Shown: positions 1-11,129, counted from the stretch's first letter. The stretch: DNA of 64,000 nt from Tetranychus cinnabarinus (GCA_022266195.1 WHVY01000008.1:1550001-1614000); one strand, 5' to 3'. Numbers and translations: made by a program. The notes: generated by a model not told the origin, from the sequence alone.

Positions 1-854
1 TTATTGATAAAACGATACTTTCTAGTTTATAAATGATTAACTCGTCGAGATATCTATCATGTAATCCAACATAATGAATCGTTGGCTCTCTATTACAATC
101 AAACATTATATATTTAGCTTCTGAAAATATCAAATATTTTTTTGTTTGAATGAAATTGTTGTAATTATTTACGTCATTTAGATGTTTCCTGGCAATTCAG
201 CTTATAAGAGATGGTCTGTAGATGTTACGAAAATTTAGAGCTTTTTTGAGGTTTAAAATATTCTAATGGGTCAGATAATATAAAACAATGATTAGATTCA
301 GGTTAAAATGGATTGAATGAGATTTTCAGTAAGAAAAAGCGACTTAGAAATCATTGAGTGAGAAAAATTTTGACAATTCTGAAAGCTGTAACGAAAAATT
401 GATTAAAAAATGTTTGATACTCTCCATTAAAACAAACAGCGAATGATAATTTTGATAAAAACATGGATCTCTTCCTCGTCATCATTATCATCATTGTGGT
501 CATTGTAAAAGTAATCAATTCTTTCAAATTATTTATTATTGAAGAAACAGCTCAAAAGTTACATTTGATCACAATTTCAATAGCTGATCAACTGTTTTTC
601 AATGTTGCTTATTTTCAATGAAATTTACTCATTGCTAAAACCTTGAATAGTACATGCTCAACAGGAATGTAATTAATTTATAATTATGTATAATAGTTAT
701 GGTCATATATCCAATGATTTACTCAAATAAATTCTATAAGATATTTTCTGCCGATTAGTGATGTTAATTAAGATACTCAACTTCCAGCCTCAGGTATGAA
801 TCACAAATACAGTGTACTTTTGATGCACACAAACAACTCCTCCTTTTGATCTGG
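1..854. other. Intergenic, no gene seen
   Basis: AT-rich DNA with frequent stops in all frames. No open reading frame with coding character, tRNA or repeat array was recognised. The right end leads into the likely promoter of the secreted gene that starts at 1058. Confidence 0.5.
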
Positions 855-861
855 TATAAAG
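855..861 (+). promoter_or_regulatory. Candidate TATA box of small secreted gene
   Basis: TATAAAG lies about 200 nt before the ATG at 1058, which would leave a 5' UTR of roughly 170 nt. It was chosen only by consensus and spacing; AT-rich DNA gives many chance TATA matches. Confidence 0.3.
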
Positions 862-1057
862 TGTAGTCAAATGATTATTGGAACTATTCAATTGTCAATT
901 TATCTCATAATTCCTTTGACTTAATTGTACAGATTTGTGTTTCTAGAGCCATTTATCCTTTAAGTTATCATAAAATCTTCTCTTGCATTATAATATCTTA
1001 ACATCACTTCGTTAGTTTGATATTTTCACTTAATCAAATCTACTTAAATTGCTTACT

Positions 1058-2155
1058 ATGAAAAGTCTTGTTATTTTTTGTTTTATATTTAGTATCCTCG
1101 GACCAATTAAAGGTGAGTGTCCATAATTTACTTTGATTCTGACCAGTATCACCAATTAATGTTACAAATACTCACCTCGTCAATTGCCATTTAACCTATT
1201 TGATTCTTAAAGTTTTGCTTTTTCATTTTCACAGGAAAATCTGTTGGAAATTCTGCCCATTCTATGTAAGTCAACAAATTTATTGAATACTCAATCAATG
1301 ATTCTTGTTAGTATATTTTAAGTTTGTCATTTTCAATATTTTTGGATTGAAATTCAATTTTTAGAAGCTAGAATTATGTCAACTTGTCAGTCAAAAAATC
1401 AATTTTTATTTGATTAATTGAACAGTGAAAGTTTATTCATAGTTTGGAAATAATTAACAATTATTTGCCGCAACTTTTCTTATAGTAATTTTCTGATAAA
1501 TCATTTCACGATTTTCGCATTATTGATAATTTTTGTTTCTTCTATGGATTATGGATTACTGCGATGCATTTATATTTATACTTTATCTCATCCACCCTTA
1601 ATCGATGCTATATTTAAGCCTGAATTTTATCAATATCATCATTCTTTTAAACCCTACGTTAATGCCGATAAACTTCATGTTGAACAATATCATTGGTGAA
1701 CTTACGTTTCTATTTTGTCAATTTTGCAGGCGAGTTCCTAGTGACGCGAAGCAAAATTTTACAACTGATGCCCAAACTGAAAGTAAATCAACGCTCCAAA
1801 TCAATAACGAAGCCGCAACTGATAGACCTAAAAATGGAGTTAAAATAACTGGTGGACCTGCAAACCAAGTTCAAGGTAAGTAACGACAGTACGATAGTAC
1901 AGTAAATGCTTAGTGTTTAGAGATGAGAAATAATTTTTTTCTCTTTACATGATATAAATAATTGCTAATTGTAATTTTTTCATTTCTTCAGCAGTAACAG
2001 ATTCACTAACAACCGAGGAACCAAGAAATGTGAGACTACCACCTTGTTGCAAGAGATGGAATCCAGACGTTATGAATCAGGTTCCCATTGATACAATACC
2101 CATTCGAGCTAACCCTCCCCAAAGACCACTTACTCTGATTGTCGCATTGTCATGA
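1058..2155 (+). CDS. Small secreted protein, four exons, unknown function
   Basis: Exons read by eye: 1058-1112, 1235-1265, 1730-1875, 1992-2155; together 396 nt, 131 aa plus stop. Every junction keeps frame and has GT..AG ends (donors GTGAGT, GTAAGT, GTAAGT). The protein begins with a clear signal peptide (MKSLVIFCFIFSILGPIKG), and the mature part is short, polar and Thr/Asn/Pro-rich with a Cys pair (PPCCKRW) in the last exon. The last exon can start at 1992 or 1995 (tandem CAGCAG acceptor), adding or removing one Ala. An AATAAA lies at 2287-2292. No family was recognised. It lies head-to-tail with the purine gene and shows no functional link to it. A longer single-exon frame over 1605-1883 exists, but its first part is the intron before the 1730 acceptor. 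Confidence 0.72.
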
Positions 2156-2286
2156 TAATCAACTACATTCAAGCCCTTGAACATGATTTGTTAGCAAGAC
2201 TTTAGCTGCATGAATAGTTTATAATGATAATTTTAGGCCAATCAAAATATCAATAAGAATTGCTTTTGTGGCCTTATTTGATTAGT

Positions 2287-2324
2287 AATAAAATACCAAA
2301 GTAATAATTTATTACTTTGGTATT
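2287..2324. repeat. Poly(A) signal abutting a perfect 16-bp inverted repeat
   Basis: AATAAA (2287-2292) runs directly into a perfect palindrome: 2292-2307 is the exact reverse complement of 2309-2324 with one base between. As RNA it would be a near loop-less hairpin at the 3' end of the secreted gene; as DNA it is a cruciform-prone site. Confidence 0.8.
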
Positions 2325-3079
2325 GTCTTGATTCTAATCTAAATGATCGTTTGTCATTGTGTTGTTACCTCGTAAGGGTTTATTTGTTTATCTAATCATA
2401 ATTATCCATAATATCTAACACCATAATCACAATCATCTAATCATTAAAATCTCTTGTTAAAATGATTAATGGTTCAGTAATCAAAACTGGTGAATTGTAA
2501 GTTCCCAGAAAGATACTTTCCAAATATTAAATAGTCTTTTGAGTCCTGACGATTTTTTAGCCACATTACTTGCAAACCATTTAAGGTAAATAGTTAGGCA
2601 TTAACATTATGTCTACCAATTAAAGGATTTGAGAATCACATTTGAAACATTAAATGAAAGAAATTAAATGATCCTTGATTTTCCATCTCCATCCGTTAAT
2701 CATAATGATAGTTTATTGTGAGAACTCCTCCTCAGAAAACAAATTAAGATATTGTTTAATCAAAGCCAGACACTTGGGCCATACTTTGTAATCAAAGTAT
2801 TATCTAGCAAAAACTAGGGAAATATCATTAAAGCAATTGATTTTATCATAATAGATTGATTGTATCGCAATCGAAATCTTTGTTTTTTTCATTTAATCAA
2901 TTATCTTCATCACTCACCAAGGAAATAATCTTATCTTCTATTGGATTATTTTAATATGTCCACTTCAAAATCATAATCTGCTTGAATCAATTTTATTTCA
3001 ACCAAAATCAGTTCAGATTTAGCCTTTAATTGTCATTTATTGTACTTTTTTAACCTAAATATTTAGCCTTTCCATAAAA
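2325..3079. other. Intergenic between secreted gene and purine gene
   Basis: No gene is supported here. The stretch ends in the pyrimidine-poor leader of the purine gene. No clear TATA box was found close to 3080, which fits a housekeeping promoter. Confidence 0.5.
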
Positions 3080-6000
3080 ATGTCAGAGACAGTTTTGGTA
3101 ATTGGAAATGGTTCGCGAGAACATGTTTTGGCCTGGAAGCTGGCCAAATCTTCAAAAGTCCATAAAATTTTTGTGTGTCCAGGAAACGCAGGAACCCTGA
3201 AAGAGGATAGAAAAATTTCAAATCTCTGTAAGTACCAAAATGATCTTGGTGGTTTACTTGATTGTTTAATTCATTTTATTTCTTCTCAACTGTTAACAGC
3301 TTTAGATCTAAAGGATTTATCAAAGGTTGAAGAATGGTGCTTAAAAGAGAAACCATCTCTTGTAGTGATTGGACCTGAAGATCCTTTAAATCGTGGTTTA
3401 TCTGATATTTTGTCAAACCATGGAATTCCTTGTTTCGGTCCTTCACAATCAGCTGCCCAAATTGAATGTGATAAATCATATGCTAAAGAGTTCATGGTTA
3501 GACATGAGATACCAACTGCTCGACATAAAGTTTTTGTTTCCTCTTCTGAAGGAAAAAAATGGGTAACCAACTGTCCACCTAACCTCAAACCATGGGTTGT
3601 CAAAGCTTCAGGTCTTGCTGCTGGTAAAGGTGTCCTTATTGGTACAAGTACAGAAGAAACTTGTCGTTATATTGAAAATATATTAGACGATAAAATATTT
3701 GGTGATGCTGGAAACTCTATTGTTGTTGAAGATTTCTTAGAAGGAGATGAAGTTTCAGTTATGGCCTTTTCAGATGGAGTCAATATAAGTGTCATGCCTC
3801 CGGCTCAGGACCACAAGAGAGCGTTTGATAATGACGCAGGACCTAATACTGGAGGAATGGGCGCCTTTTGTCCTTATCCGTGTTCATCTCAAGAGATGCA
3901 GGAAATTAGTTCAATCATACAAAAAACAATCAATGGACTGAAAGCTGATGGACGAAAATTTATTGGTGTTTTATTCACTGGTTTCATGTTAACTTCAGAT
4001 GGTCCCAAAGTATTGGAGTTTAATGCTCGTTTTGGTGATCCAGAGACTCAATCAGTTCTTCCTTTGCTTAACAGTGATCTATTTGATATCTGTTTGGCTT
4101 GTATTTCTGGTAAATTGTCTACCATTACCATTGATTGGAGAGATAACTTTTATTCCTGTGGTACGGTTATTGCTTCCTCTGGTTATCCTGATAAACCCAT
4201 TACTGGCAAACAAATTAATGGCCTTGATAAATTATCTGATTGTATCATCTTCCATGGAGGAACTAAATGGATCGATGATAGATTAACCTCTTCTGGTGGC
4301 CGAGTTTTAACGGTTGTTGCGTCTGATAATGATCCACAGAAAGCAATCAATAAATCTCAACAAGCTGCTTCATCAATCAAAATTGAAGGCTCCTTTTATC
4401 GTCATGATATCGGTGTACGAGCATTGAAAAAGTACGTTACACAAAAATTTTATTGAATGTATTGTATATGTATTTTCCTTAAATCAAACAAGTCAACATT
4501 GCTGACATAACTGATAACATTGTTTGCTTAAAATGTCTGAATTTATCAATCCATAATATAATTAGAATGCAAATTAAGTTATCAGCTATGTTAATATTTC
4601 GATCCAAATTTAAAATCTGATAATACTAGTCTGTAAAAATTAATATATCATTGAAATATTCAATATATTGATAGCTAGTTCACTAATTTGTTTGTAATAC
4701 AGGAAAATATTCCGTCGTATTTATAATTGGTTTAAATAATAAAAATTATTTGTTTAGTATTAATCTTTTTATCCATCATTCATTATTTACTCTTGTTTTT
4801 TTCAGATTAAATAAGGATGATCATCATTTGAGCTATCGATCAAGTGGAGTCGATATTGATGCTGGTAATCAATTGGTGGATCGAATTAAATCAATGGTCG
4901 GTGCAACGCATCGGCCTGGAGTTGTTGGCTCAATTGGTGGCTTTGGTGGTTTATTTGATGCCTATCCAGATGGACCATTATTGGTCGCAGGTACTGATGG
5001 AGTTGGAACTAAACTGCGTATAGCAATTGAATGTAATATCTTGAACACCGTTGGAATTGATTTGGTTTCAATGTGTGTTAATGATATTTTAGTCCAAGGA
5101 GCTGAGCCCCTGTTTTTCCTTGATTACTTTGCTTGTGGTAAACTTGATGTTGACTCTGCTTCTCAAGTTATTTCTGGTATTGTTCAAGGATGCAAACTTG
5201 CCAATTGCGCATTAATTGGTTAGTATTACCGCTAAAATAGATTACTTAATTATTTTGCTAATGTTCATAATTCTTCTCATTTAGGTGGAGAAACAGCTGA
5301 AATGCCTGGAATGTATCATGGTAAAGACTTTGATCTAGCAGGTTTCTCTGTTGGTGCCGTTGATAGAAAAGCTGTTTTACCAAGATTGAAGGAAATCAGT
5401 GAAGGTGATGTCTTGATTGGTCTACCATCTTCTGGTGTTCACTCCAATGGATTCAGTTTGGTTCGAAAAATTATCGAAAAGAAAGGATTGTCGTTTAATG
5501 ATAAAGCTCCTTTTGATCGATCTCAGACATTGGGTCAGATACTTTTAGCTCCTACTCGAATTTATGTGAGAAGTGTCCTTCCTGCAGTTAAATTGGGTTA
5601 TATTGTAGCTGCTTCTCATATAACAGGAGGAGGCTTAACTGAAAACATTCCTCGAGTTTTACCCTCTCATTTAGCTGCTGAATTGGACGCTAATCAATGG
5701 GTAATGCCGCCCGTATTTAAATGGCTCAAAGAAGCTGGATCTCTTCTTGATAGCGAAATGTTACTAACTTTTAATTGTGGTTTAGGAATGATTCTTGTTG
5801 TCAAGCAAGATAATGTAAACTCAACTCTTAATTTACTCAAGATAAATGGTGAACCTGGTGCGAAGATTGTTGGTAAAATTGTTAAACGTTCAGATTTGCC
5901 GGTAATTGTAAACAACTTTGAAAGCTTGATGGATTCACCTTCAAATGGTGTTGGTTCAGAAACTGCCAAAAGAGTTGCTGTATTGATTTCTGGGTCTGGA

Positions 6001-6570
6001 ACTAATTTACAAGCTCTGATAGATCATTCAAAGCAGTCAAAATCTATAAATATTGTATTAGTTGTTTCTAACAAACCCAATGTTGCTGGACTTACCAGGG
6101 CTGAAAATGCTGGAATCAAAACTTTGGTCATTCCAAGTAAAGGTTTTAAAAATCGAGTTGATTATGATATGGTCGTTAATGAAGCTTTGAAAAAAGCTTC
6201 CATTGAAATTGTCTGCCTTGCTGGTTTCATGAGGATACTATCCGAAGAGTTTGTCCACCTTTGGAAGGGTAAAATGCTTAACGTTCATCCCTCTCTGTTA
6301 CCCTCTTTTAAGGGTATGGACACTCATGCTAGAGCTTTGGAAGCTGGTGTTAGAGTTCATGGATGTACAGTTCATTTTGTTGAGCCAGATGTCGATACAG
6401 GAGCGATTGTGCTTCAAGAGGCAGTTCCAGTTCTTCCAGGCGATACTCCAGATATTTTACAAGAAAGAGTTAAACAATCAGAGCATAAAATATTCCCGTT
6501 AGCTCTAGAGTATCTAGCAACTGGTCGGGTTCAGTTAAACTCTGAAGGCAAAGTTCAATGGAATAATTAA
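3080..6570 (+). CDS. GART: Trifunctional purine biosynthesis protein GARS-AIRS-GART
   Basis: Catalyses steps 2, 3 and 5 of de novo IMP synthesis in the cytosol (GAR synthetase, GAR transformylase, AIR synthetase). Exons: 3080-3227, 3300-4431, 4806-5218, 5285-6570; 2979 nt, 992 aa, close to the vertebrate length of about 1010. The GARS domain fills residues 1-426 (VLVIGNGSREH start, PGNAGT, ATP-grasp body with NTGGMGAFCPYP and EFNARFGDPETQ). AIRS spans about 430-785 (YRSSGVDIDAGN, GTDGVGTKL, GGETAEMPGMY, ITGGGLTENIPR). GART spans about 793-992 (VLISGSGTNLQALI, NVHPSLLPSFKG). The catalytic triad is visible as N897, H899 and D935, with the same spacing as E. coli N106/H108/D144. The first intron (3228-3299, 72 nt) is a multiple of three and stop-free, so an unspliced reading adds 24 residues that do not fit the family. 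AATAAA follows at 6577-6582. There is a single AIRS domain. Confidence 0.96.
4432..4805 (+). promoter_or_regulatory. GART: GARS/AIRS intron with candidate alternative poly(A) site
   Basis: This 374-nt intron (donor GTACGT, acceptor TTTTTTCAG) separates the GARS and AIRS domains. Reading through the donor gives a stop at 4454-4456 after eight extra residues, and AATAAA lies at 4738-4743, before the acceptor. A transcript cut here would encode a GARS-only protein of about 434 aa. In vertebrates and Drosophila, GART makes exactly such a short GARS mRNA by intronic polyadenylation. The layout here is seen; the use of the site is inferred. Confidence 0.6.
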
Positions 6571-6582
6571 TTTATGAATAAA

Positions 6583-7029
6583 CATAATTTTTATGAAAAT
6601 TGTAACTCTATGGAGAGACAACTGTAATTTTTAACAATAACCGTAATTAGAGGAATAATTTTTTCGATGAATTGACCATACGCTCATTATATTTTCATAA
6701 TTATCAATAAACTTCTTTCTCACCAATGACTGGATTAACTCAATTTAATTTCACAAATAGCCAGACAATAATAATGATAATTAACAAATAAAGATTACAA
6801 TTTTTAGTGAATCAGACGTAATCGATTTTATGTGAGCAAAAATGCTAATTTATCTAACAAATCTGAACACTTGAAAATTTTCGATATAGCAAGCATTTCG
6901 TCCCATGTCGTTATTAAACGTCTTTCATGAGCCGGGAGAACGAAATTTTATATTTATCCTACAAGCAGCGGTAAAAAAATGTGTTTAACAAGAGCAATAA
7001 TTTAGACATGATATTTTTTACTTGTAAAT
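6583..7029. other. Intergenic between convergent genes
   Basis: 3' flanks of the purine gene (+) and the secreted protein gene (-). No reading frame of note. The homology shared by the secreted-protein cluster begins near 7030 with its conserved 3' UTR. Confidence 0.5.
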
Positions 7030-7191
7030 GAAAAATTTATTTATAAGTCATATCTAGGTAAATTCTTGATTAATGATACAAGATTTTCACGATTGTTTAA
7101 AAGTATAAAACTTATTTACAATAGGTCAATAACAATGAAATCTTGTCAACTTATAAGATAACAACATTGATTAAATAAACTATAATTTGAT

Positions 7192-7887
7192 TTAGTCTTC
7201 ATCCTCTTCCTCCTCTTCAGGGCTTGGATAATAATTATCAGCTAAGAGACTACCTCCTTCTTGTACTTCTGGAATATTTACACCAGAATCATATTCAGAT
7301 ACATCAGGCATATATGGCATCATCGTTGTCGTTGTTGGTTTTTCTGTTTTTGGAGGCACATATTGCTTGGTGTATTTAACAGCAGTCGTTTTAGTTGAAT
7401 ATGGTCTAGTCACAGGAGTTAGCACGATATATTTAGCAGTTGTTGTTGGAACATAAAATGGAGTTGTAGGTTTATAAGATTCTGTTACTGTGATTGGTTT
7501 ATCTTTTCCAGTCTTTTCGTCCTTTTTCTTTTCCTCAACATGTTCATAGAAACTAACTTTATCATAATCAACAGGAGCGATATATTTATCACTTGTTGGA
7601 ACATATCCATGTCGTATTTTATTTTTAACCTCATTCATTAATTTTTGTTCAAAAATATTGTAGAGATCAGATGTTGATTGGTGAGCGATGCGTATAACTG
7701 ATACAGGGTCAAGTTGCTTAGCTAAGAAAGCAATGTTATCAACTTGACCGCACCACTGCGAACATAAGCTCGATATAAATTTTCCTGAAGCAGGTTCATT
7801 GCGAATATGTAATTTAGCTGATTCCAATCGTTGTATGTTGATAATAAAGATCGACAGGAGAAACACAGTTTTTAATGAAATACACAT
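7192..7887 (-). CDS. Secreted Thr/Pro-rich protein A (231 aa), unknown function
   Basis: Intronless. Signal peptide MCISLKTVFLLSIFIINIQ.., then the family signature LESAKLHIRNEP. The middle is a short helical, charged region. The tail is low-complexity and rich in Thr, Pro, Tyr and Val (units such as TRPYSTKTTAVKYT and YVPPKTEKPTTTT) and ends in an acidic run EEEEEDED. The Thr density suggests heavy O-glycosylation, so a mucin-like or extracellular-matrix role is possible, but no domain family was recognised. TATAAAAG is at 7985-7992 on this strand, about 100 nt before the ATG. It pairs with A' at 13759 across the palindrome; the two share signal peptide and tail but differ in the middle. Confidence 0.82.
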   Translation of the reverse strand: MCISLKTVFLLSIFIINIQRLESAKLHIRNEPASGKFISSLCSQWCGQVDNIAFLAKQLDPVSVIRIAHQSTSDLYNIFEQKLMNEVKNKIRHGYVPTSDKYIAPVDYDKVSFYEHVEEKKKDEKTGKDKPITVTESYKPTTPFYVPTTTAKYIVLTPVTRPYSTKTTAVKYTKQYVPPKTEKPTTTTMMPYMPDVSEYDSGVNIPEVQEGGSLLADNYYPSPEEEEEDED

Positions 7888-7984
7888 TTTAGTATTATAA
7901 CTTAAAACACAAACTGATATGAAATGGATTAAAAACTGGATTGGTGCTGATTAACAAATTAACAATATTAACAGAAATCTATGT

Positions 7985-8301
7985 CTTTTATAGAAACTAG
8001 CAAACATTTTAACTAAAGCAAATCTCAGCTCCATACCAATCTTACATTTCATTGGATAAAACAGCTGAAATGCATTCAAAAACATCAATAATGTAGCATC
8101 AACCAAAAATTATTGCGATTGGTTGTTTTTCAAATTTTTATAACTGTGGTTATGTTGGAGCCAATAGAATGCAAATTTCAATAAAAAAAATTAAAAAGAT
8201 AAATGTTGTATTTGCATTGGCGCTGACTTTAAAATTATTAAACGGACATATTTTTTTCTTATTTCAGCTGATTGCAATCGCTGGCAAATGAAAGTATAAA
8301 A
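7985..8301. promoter_or_regulatory. Outward-TATA promoter module, copy 1
   Basis: About 315 bp bounded by TATA boxes pointing outward: TATAAAAG on the minus strand (7985-7992, towards gene A) and TATAAAA on the plus strand (8295-8301). It holds two CAGCTG E-boxes (8062-8067, 8265-8270). The whole block is homologous to modules at 10697-11011 and, inverted, at 13375-13683. Here the rightward TATA now faces only a cuticle-gene fragment. Confidence 0.65.
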
Positions 8302-8342
8302 TGTTTGAATAGGTGTATGAGGTTTGATAATTCAGATTCTTA

Positions 8343-8510
8343 CAAGCTGAACCTTACAGAGTAAATTATCCAATCGGAAATTCTGCATCTCAAATCAATT
8401 TATTCACAATGAATCCAAAAAGAAGCACATATACACGAAGCAAACCTTTAAATCAGCCACAATCATCTACAGCTGCGACAGTAAATATATCTCCGTTATA
8501 CCGAGTGTGA
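8343..8510 (+). pseudogene. 3' fragment of the cuticle-protein gene (copy 1)
   Basis: Encodes only the last ~55 residues of the cuticle protein at 14894-17080 (EAEPYRVNYPIGNSASQ ... NISPLYR) and ends with TGA at 8508. Homology continues through the 3' flank to about 8740. There is no start codon and no chitin-binding domain. Compared with copy 2, an internal stretch after TTCTTACAA is deleted, although both fragments keep the same upstream sequence (GAATAGGTGTATGA), so they stem from one broken ancestor. Confidence 0.8.
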
Positions 8511-8754
8511 GTATTAGTGTTATAATCATGTAACCAACGTTTAATTGTTGCTTTGTAGATAATTAATGGTAAATCTTTTTTTTCTTGTGCTGAACTCATG
8601 TTTTCATAAGCGATTGTTATTTTGGTTACATACCTTTGCTTAAAAAGTAACTACATTTGTATTTAGCTGATTTTTGAACACAAGCACATTTTTGTTATTT
8701 TTTAACACAAAATTTCATGTTTTTTAACTAAAATTGTCAATTTATTATTTCATG

Positions 8755-10540
8755 TAAAATTAAACTATTTTTGTATAACATTTGAATTCTTTTTACTAAA
8801 ATGAATGAATCTTACCGATAAGATGCATAAGAAGGTTGAAAAATCGTTAAAACACGGTTAACAGTAAGTATTAGATAAGAAGAGTTACCGAATTATCAGA
8901 ATGAATTGAATAAAATTTATAATTGTGAACAAGATATTTATTTATAAGTCATATTTAAGAGTATTATCTTGATCAATGATAACAAGATTTTCATGATTGT
9001 TTAAAAGTAAGAAACTTATTTACAACAGGTCAATAACAATGAAACCTTGTCAATTTATAAAATAACAACATTGATTAAATAAACAACAATTTGATTTAGT
9101 CTTCATCCTTTTCCTCCTCTTCAGGGTTTGGAGGATAATTATCAGATAAGAGACTACCTCCTTCTTGTAATTCTGGAATATTTACACTAGAATCATAAAA
9201 AGAAGAATCAGGCGCATATGGCATCATCGTTGTAGTTGTTGGTTTTTCTGTTTTTGGAGGGACATATGATGTTACTGTGGTGTATTTAACAGCAGTCGTT
9301 GTAGTTGAATATGGTGTAGTCACAGGAGGAATATATTTAACAGTAGTCGTTGTAGTTGAATATGGAGTAGTAACAGGAACGATATATTTCGCAGTTGTTG
9401 TTGGAACATAAGCTGAAGTTGTAGGTTTATAAGATTCTGTTACTGTGATTGGTTTTTCTTTTCCAGTCTTTTCGTCCTTTTCCTTTTTCTTTTCGTCAAC
9501 AGGTTGATAGAATCCAACTTTATCATCACCAACGACACAAATAACTGATGAAGGTGTTTCCAATTTTTTTAAGAAACTTGCAATGCTACTTACTCCATCA
9601 GCAACTTTAATAGCGCCGTTATTTTTCATACCATATCCAGCTGTCTCTGCAAGTTCACCTCCAAATCTAGTCATAGTACCAATAAGTTTAAATGTAGTAC
9701 CGCCAATGTTCAGCATTTTTCCTAAGGCAATATGAGAAGCTCCAGCAAGAATACCAATAGGTTTAAGAGCGATTTGTTCAATTCCAGACGAGAAAAGTGG
9801 TGCTTGTGTCGTTTGGGGACAACAATTACTTCCGATTGTCATAATTCTTTCCAAGTAAGGTTGCACATTAATAATGGATGCTCGAACAGATGTACCAAAT
9901 GTAATAGGAATTGAAATAATTTGACTGATAGCACCAGTAAGAAATCCAAATCCAAGTTTATTGAATAATTTAATTGGACCAGAAATAGCTTTACCCAAGA
10001 AATCACCGCTAGCTGCGAACGCCATTGGTATCAAATCAGCTCCAGAGTTTATTGCTTCAGCAACATAGATAACAGGACCAGTGGCAGTGGAAGTATACTC
10101 AACAATTCTAGAACTTCCTTCATTAAAAATCTTTGCAAGTTCGGCAGTTTGTTTAGCTGGATCTACATAACACTGAGGAGGTCCACACGGACTCACATGG
10201 TATTCTTTAGGTGGTACTGTTGATACAGGATAATTGAGTGTAGTGTGTTCAACTTTGACTGGCTCTTTTTTTACCGGAGGAGGTAAGGCAGTTGGAGGTG
10301 GAGGGCAAGTACAAGGTGAATATGAAAACAGGTTCATTATAAAAGATGGCTGACAACACGGTGAAACAGGTTCATTGCGAATATGTAATTTAGCTGATTC
10401 CAATTGTTGTACGTTGATAACTAAGATCGACAAGAGAAACACTGTTTTCAATGAAATAGCCATATTTGTTGATATCTTCGTATTTGTATTGAAGTCGTCG
10501 ATCAGGAGTCCAATACAATCTGTAAATATAAAAATAAACA
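8755..10540. repeat. Left inner arm of palindrome 1
   Basis: Reverse complement of about 11130-12930. The coding parts give identical proteins, and every stretch compared by eye matched except isolated differences near the outer end (for example a C/A change near 8780) and in the 5' UTR intron at the inner end. Outer border near 8739, where similarity stops abruptly. Confidence 0.85.
9096..10463 (-). CDS. Secreted Thr/Pro-rich protein B (455 aa), unknown function
   Basis: Start taken at MAISLKTVFLLSILVINVQ (10463). A longer frame to 10541 is rejected because it crosses a 5' UTR intron (donor AAG|GTAAGACC near 10596, acceptor TATTTACAG near 10520). After the signal peptide come LHIRNEP, a Cys/Pro segment (PCCQPS, PCTCPPPPTALPPP), then about 220 residues that are Gly/Ala/Ile-rich and hydrophobic (SGPIKLFNKLGFGFLTGAIS and similar), which are absent from A and A'. 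A basic-acidic linker (DEKKKEKDEKTGKEKP), Thr-rich repeats (TTPYSTTTT twice) and an acidic end EEEEKDED follow. No known domain. The protein is identical to that of 11213-12580. Confidence 0.85.
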   Translation of the reverse strand: MAISLKTVFLLSILVINVQQLESAKLHIRNEPVSPCCQPSFIMNLFSYSPCTCPPPPTALPPPVKKEPVKVEHTTLNYPVSTVPPKEYHVSPCGPPQCYVDPAKQTAELAKIFNEGSSRIVEYTSTATGPVIYVAEAINSGADLIPMAFAASGDFLGKAISGPIKLFNKLGFGFLTGAISQIISIPITFGTSVRASIINVQPYLERIMTIGSNCCPQTTQAPLFSSGIEQIALKPIGILAGASHIALGKMLNIGGTTFKLIGTMTRFGGELAETAGYGMKNNGAIKVADGVSSIASFLKKLETPSSVICVVGDDKVGFYQPVDEKKKEKDEKTGKEKPITVTESYKPTTSAYVPTTTAKYIVPVTTPYSTTTTTVKYIPPVTTPYSTTTTAVKYTTVTSYVPPKTEKPTTTTMMPYAPDSSFYDSSVNIPELQEGGSLLSDNYPPNPEEEEKDED

Positions 10541-10696
10541 ATTATTATTAAAATCACACAAGCAAAGCGAGTAAAGAAAGCTCTTGAAAGGTCTTACCTT
10601 ATAAACCTATCAATTTGATTTTGGTACTATAGATTAAACAAACTGATATTAAATTGCTTATGAAGTTGACTGTTGCTAATTTGCAAAACTGCATGT

Positions 10697-11011
10697 CTTT
10701 TATACGAATTAGCAACAACTCTCAACAAAAACAAAAAACTCATCCAAACCAATCTTACATTTCATTGGATAAAACAGCTGAAATGTATTCAAAAAAATCA
10801 ATCTTTTTAGTATCAAACAAAAATGATTGTGATTCGTTGTTTTTCAAATGGTTGCAACTTAAGTTATTGAAGCCAATAGAACTAAATTTTCCATAAAAAA
10901 TTTAAAAAATAAATGTTCAATTTTCACTGGCTGTGACTTTTAAATCATCAAAAAAGCAGCTTTTTTCATTTTTCAGCTGATTTCATCCTGTGGAAAATGA
11001 AAGTATAAAAA
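10697..11011. promoter_or_regulatory. Central outward-TATA module between B and B' (copy 2)
   Basis: Lies between the divergent twins. The minus-strand TATAAAAG (10697-10704) serves B, and the plus-strand TATAAAAA (11004-11011) serves B'. E-boxes CAGCTG are at 10775-10780 and 10974-10979. It is the symmetry centre of palindrome 1 yet is not itself palindromic: it aligns colinearly with copy 1. This suggests one bidirectional promoter driving both genes. Confidence 0.7.
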
Positions 11012-11129
11012 TGTTTGTATCATTAGTTTTGATTCAAATCAAATTAAATAGGTTTATAAGGTAAGACCTTTTAAGAGCTTTTCTTTCTTTCTTTACTAGC
11101 TTTATTAGCTTTACTAGTGTAATTTTAAT

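Noticed and set aside
3276..3603. Two minus-strand frames within the purine gene
   Set aside because: They are antisense shadows of the well-supported GARS exon and have no independent signals.
9732..9914. 60-codon frame antisense to gene B, repeated at 11762-11944 in B'
   Set aside because: It is present twice only because the arms are identical, and it lies opposite coding sequence of the real gene.
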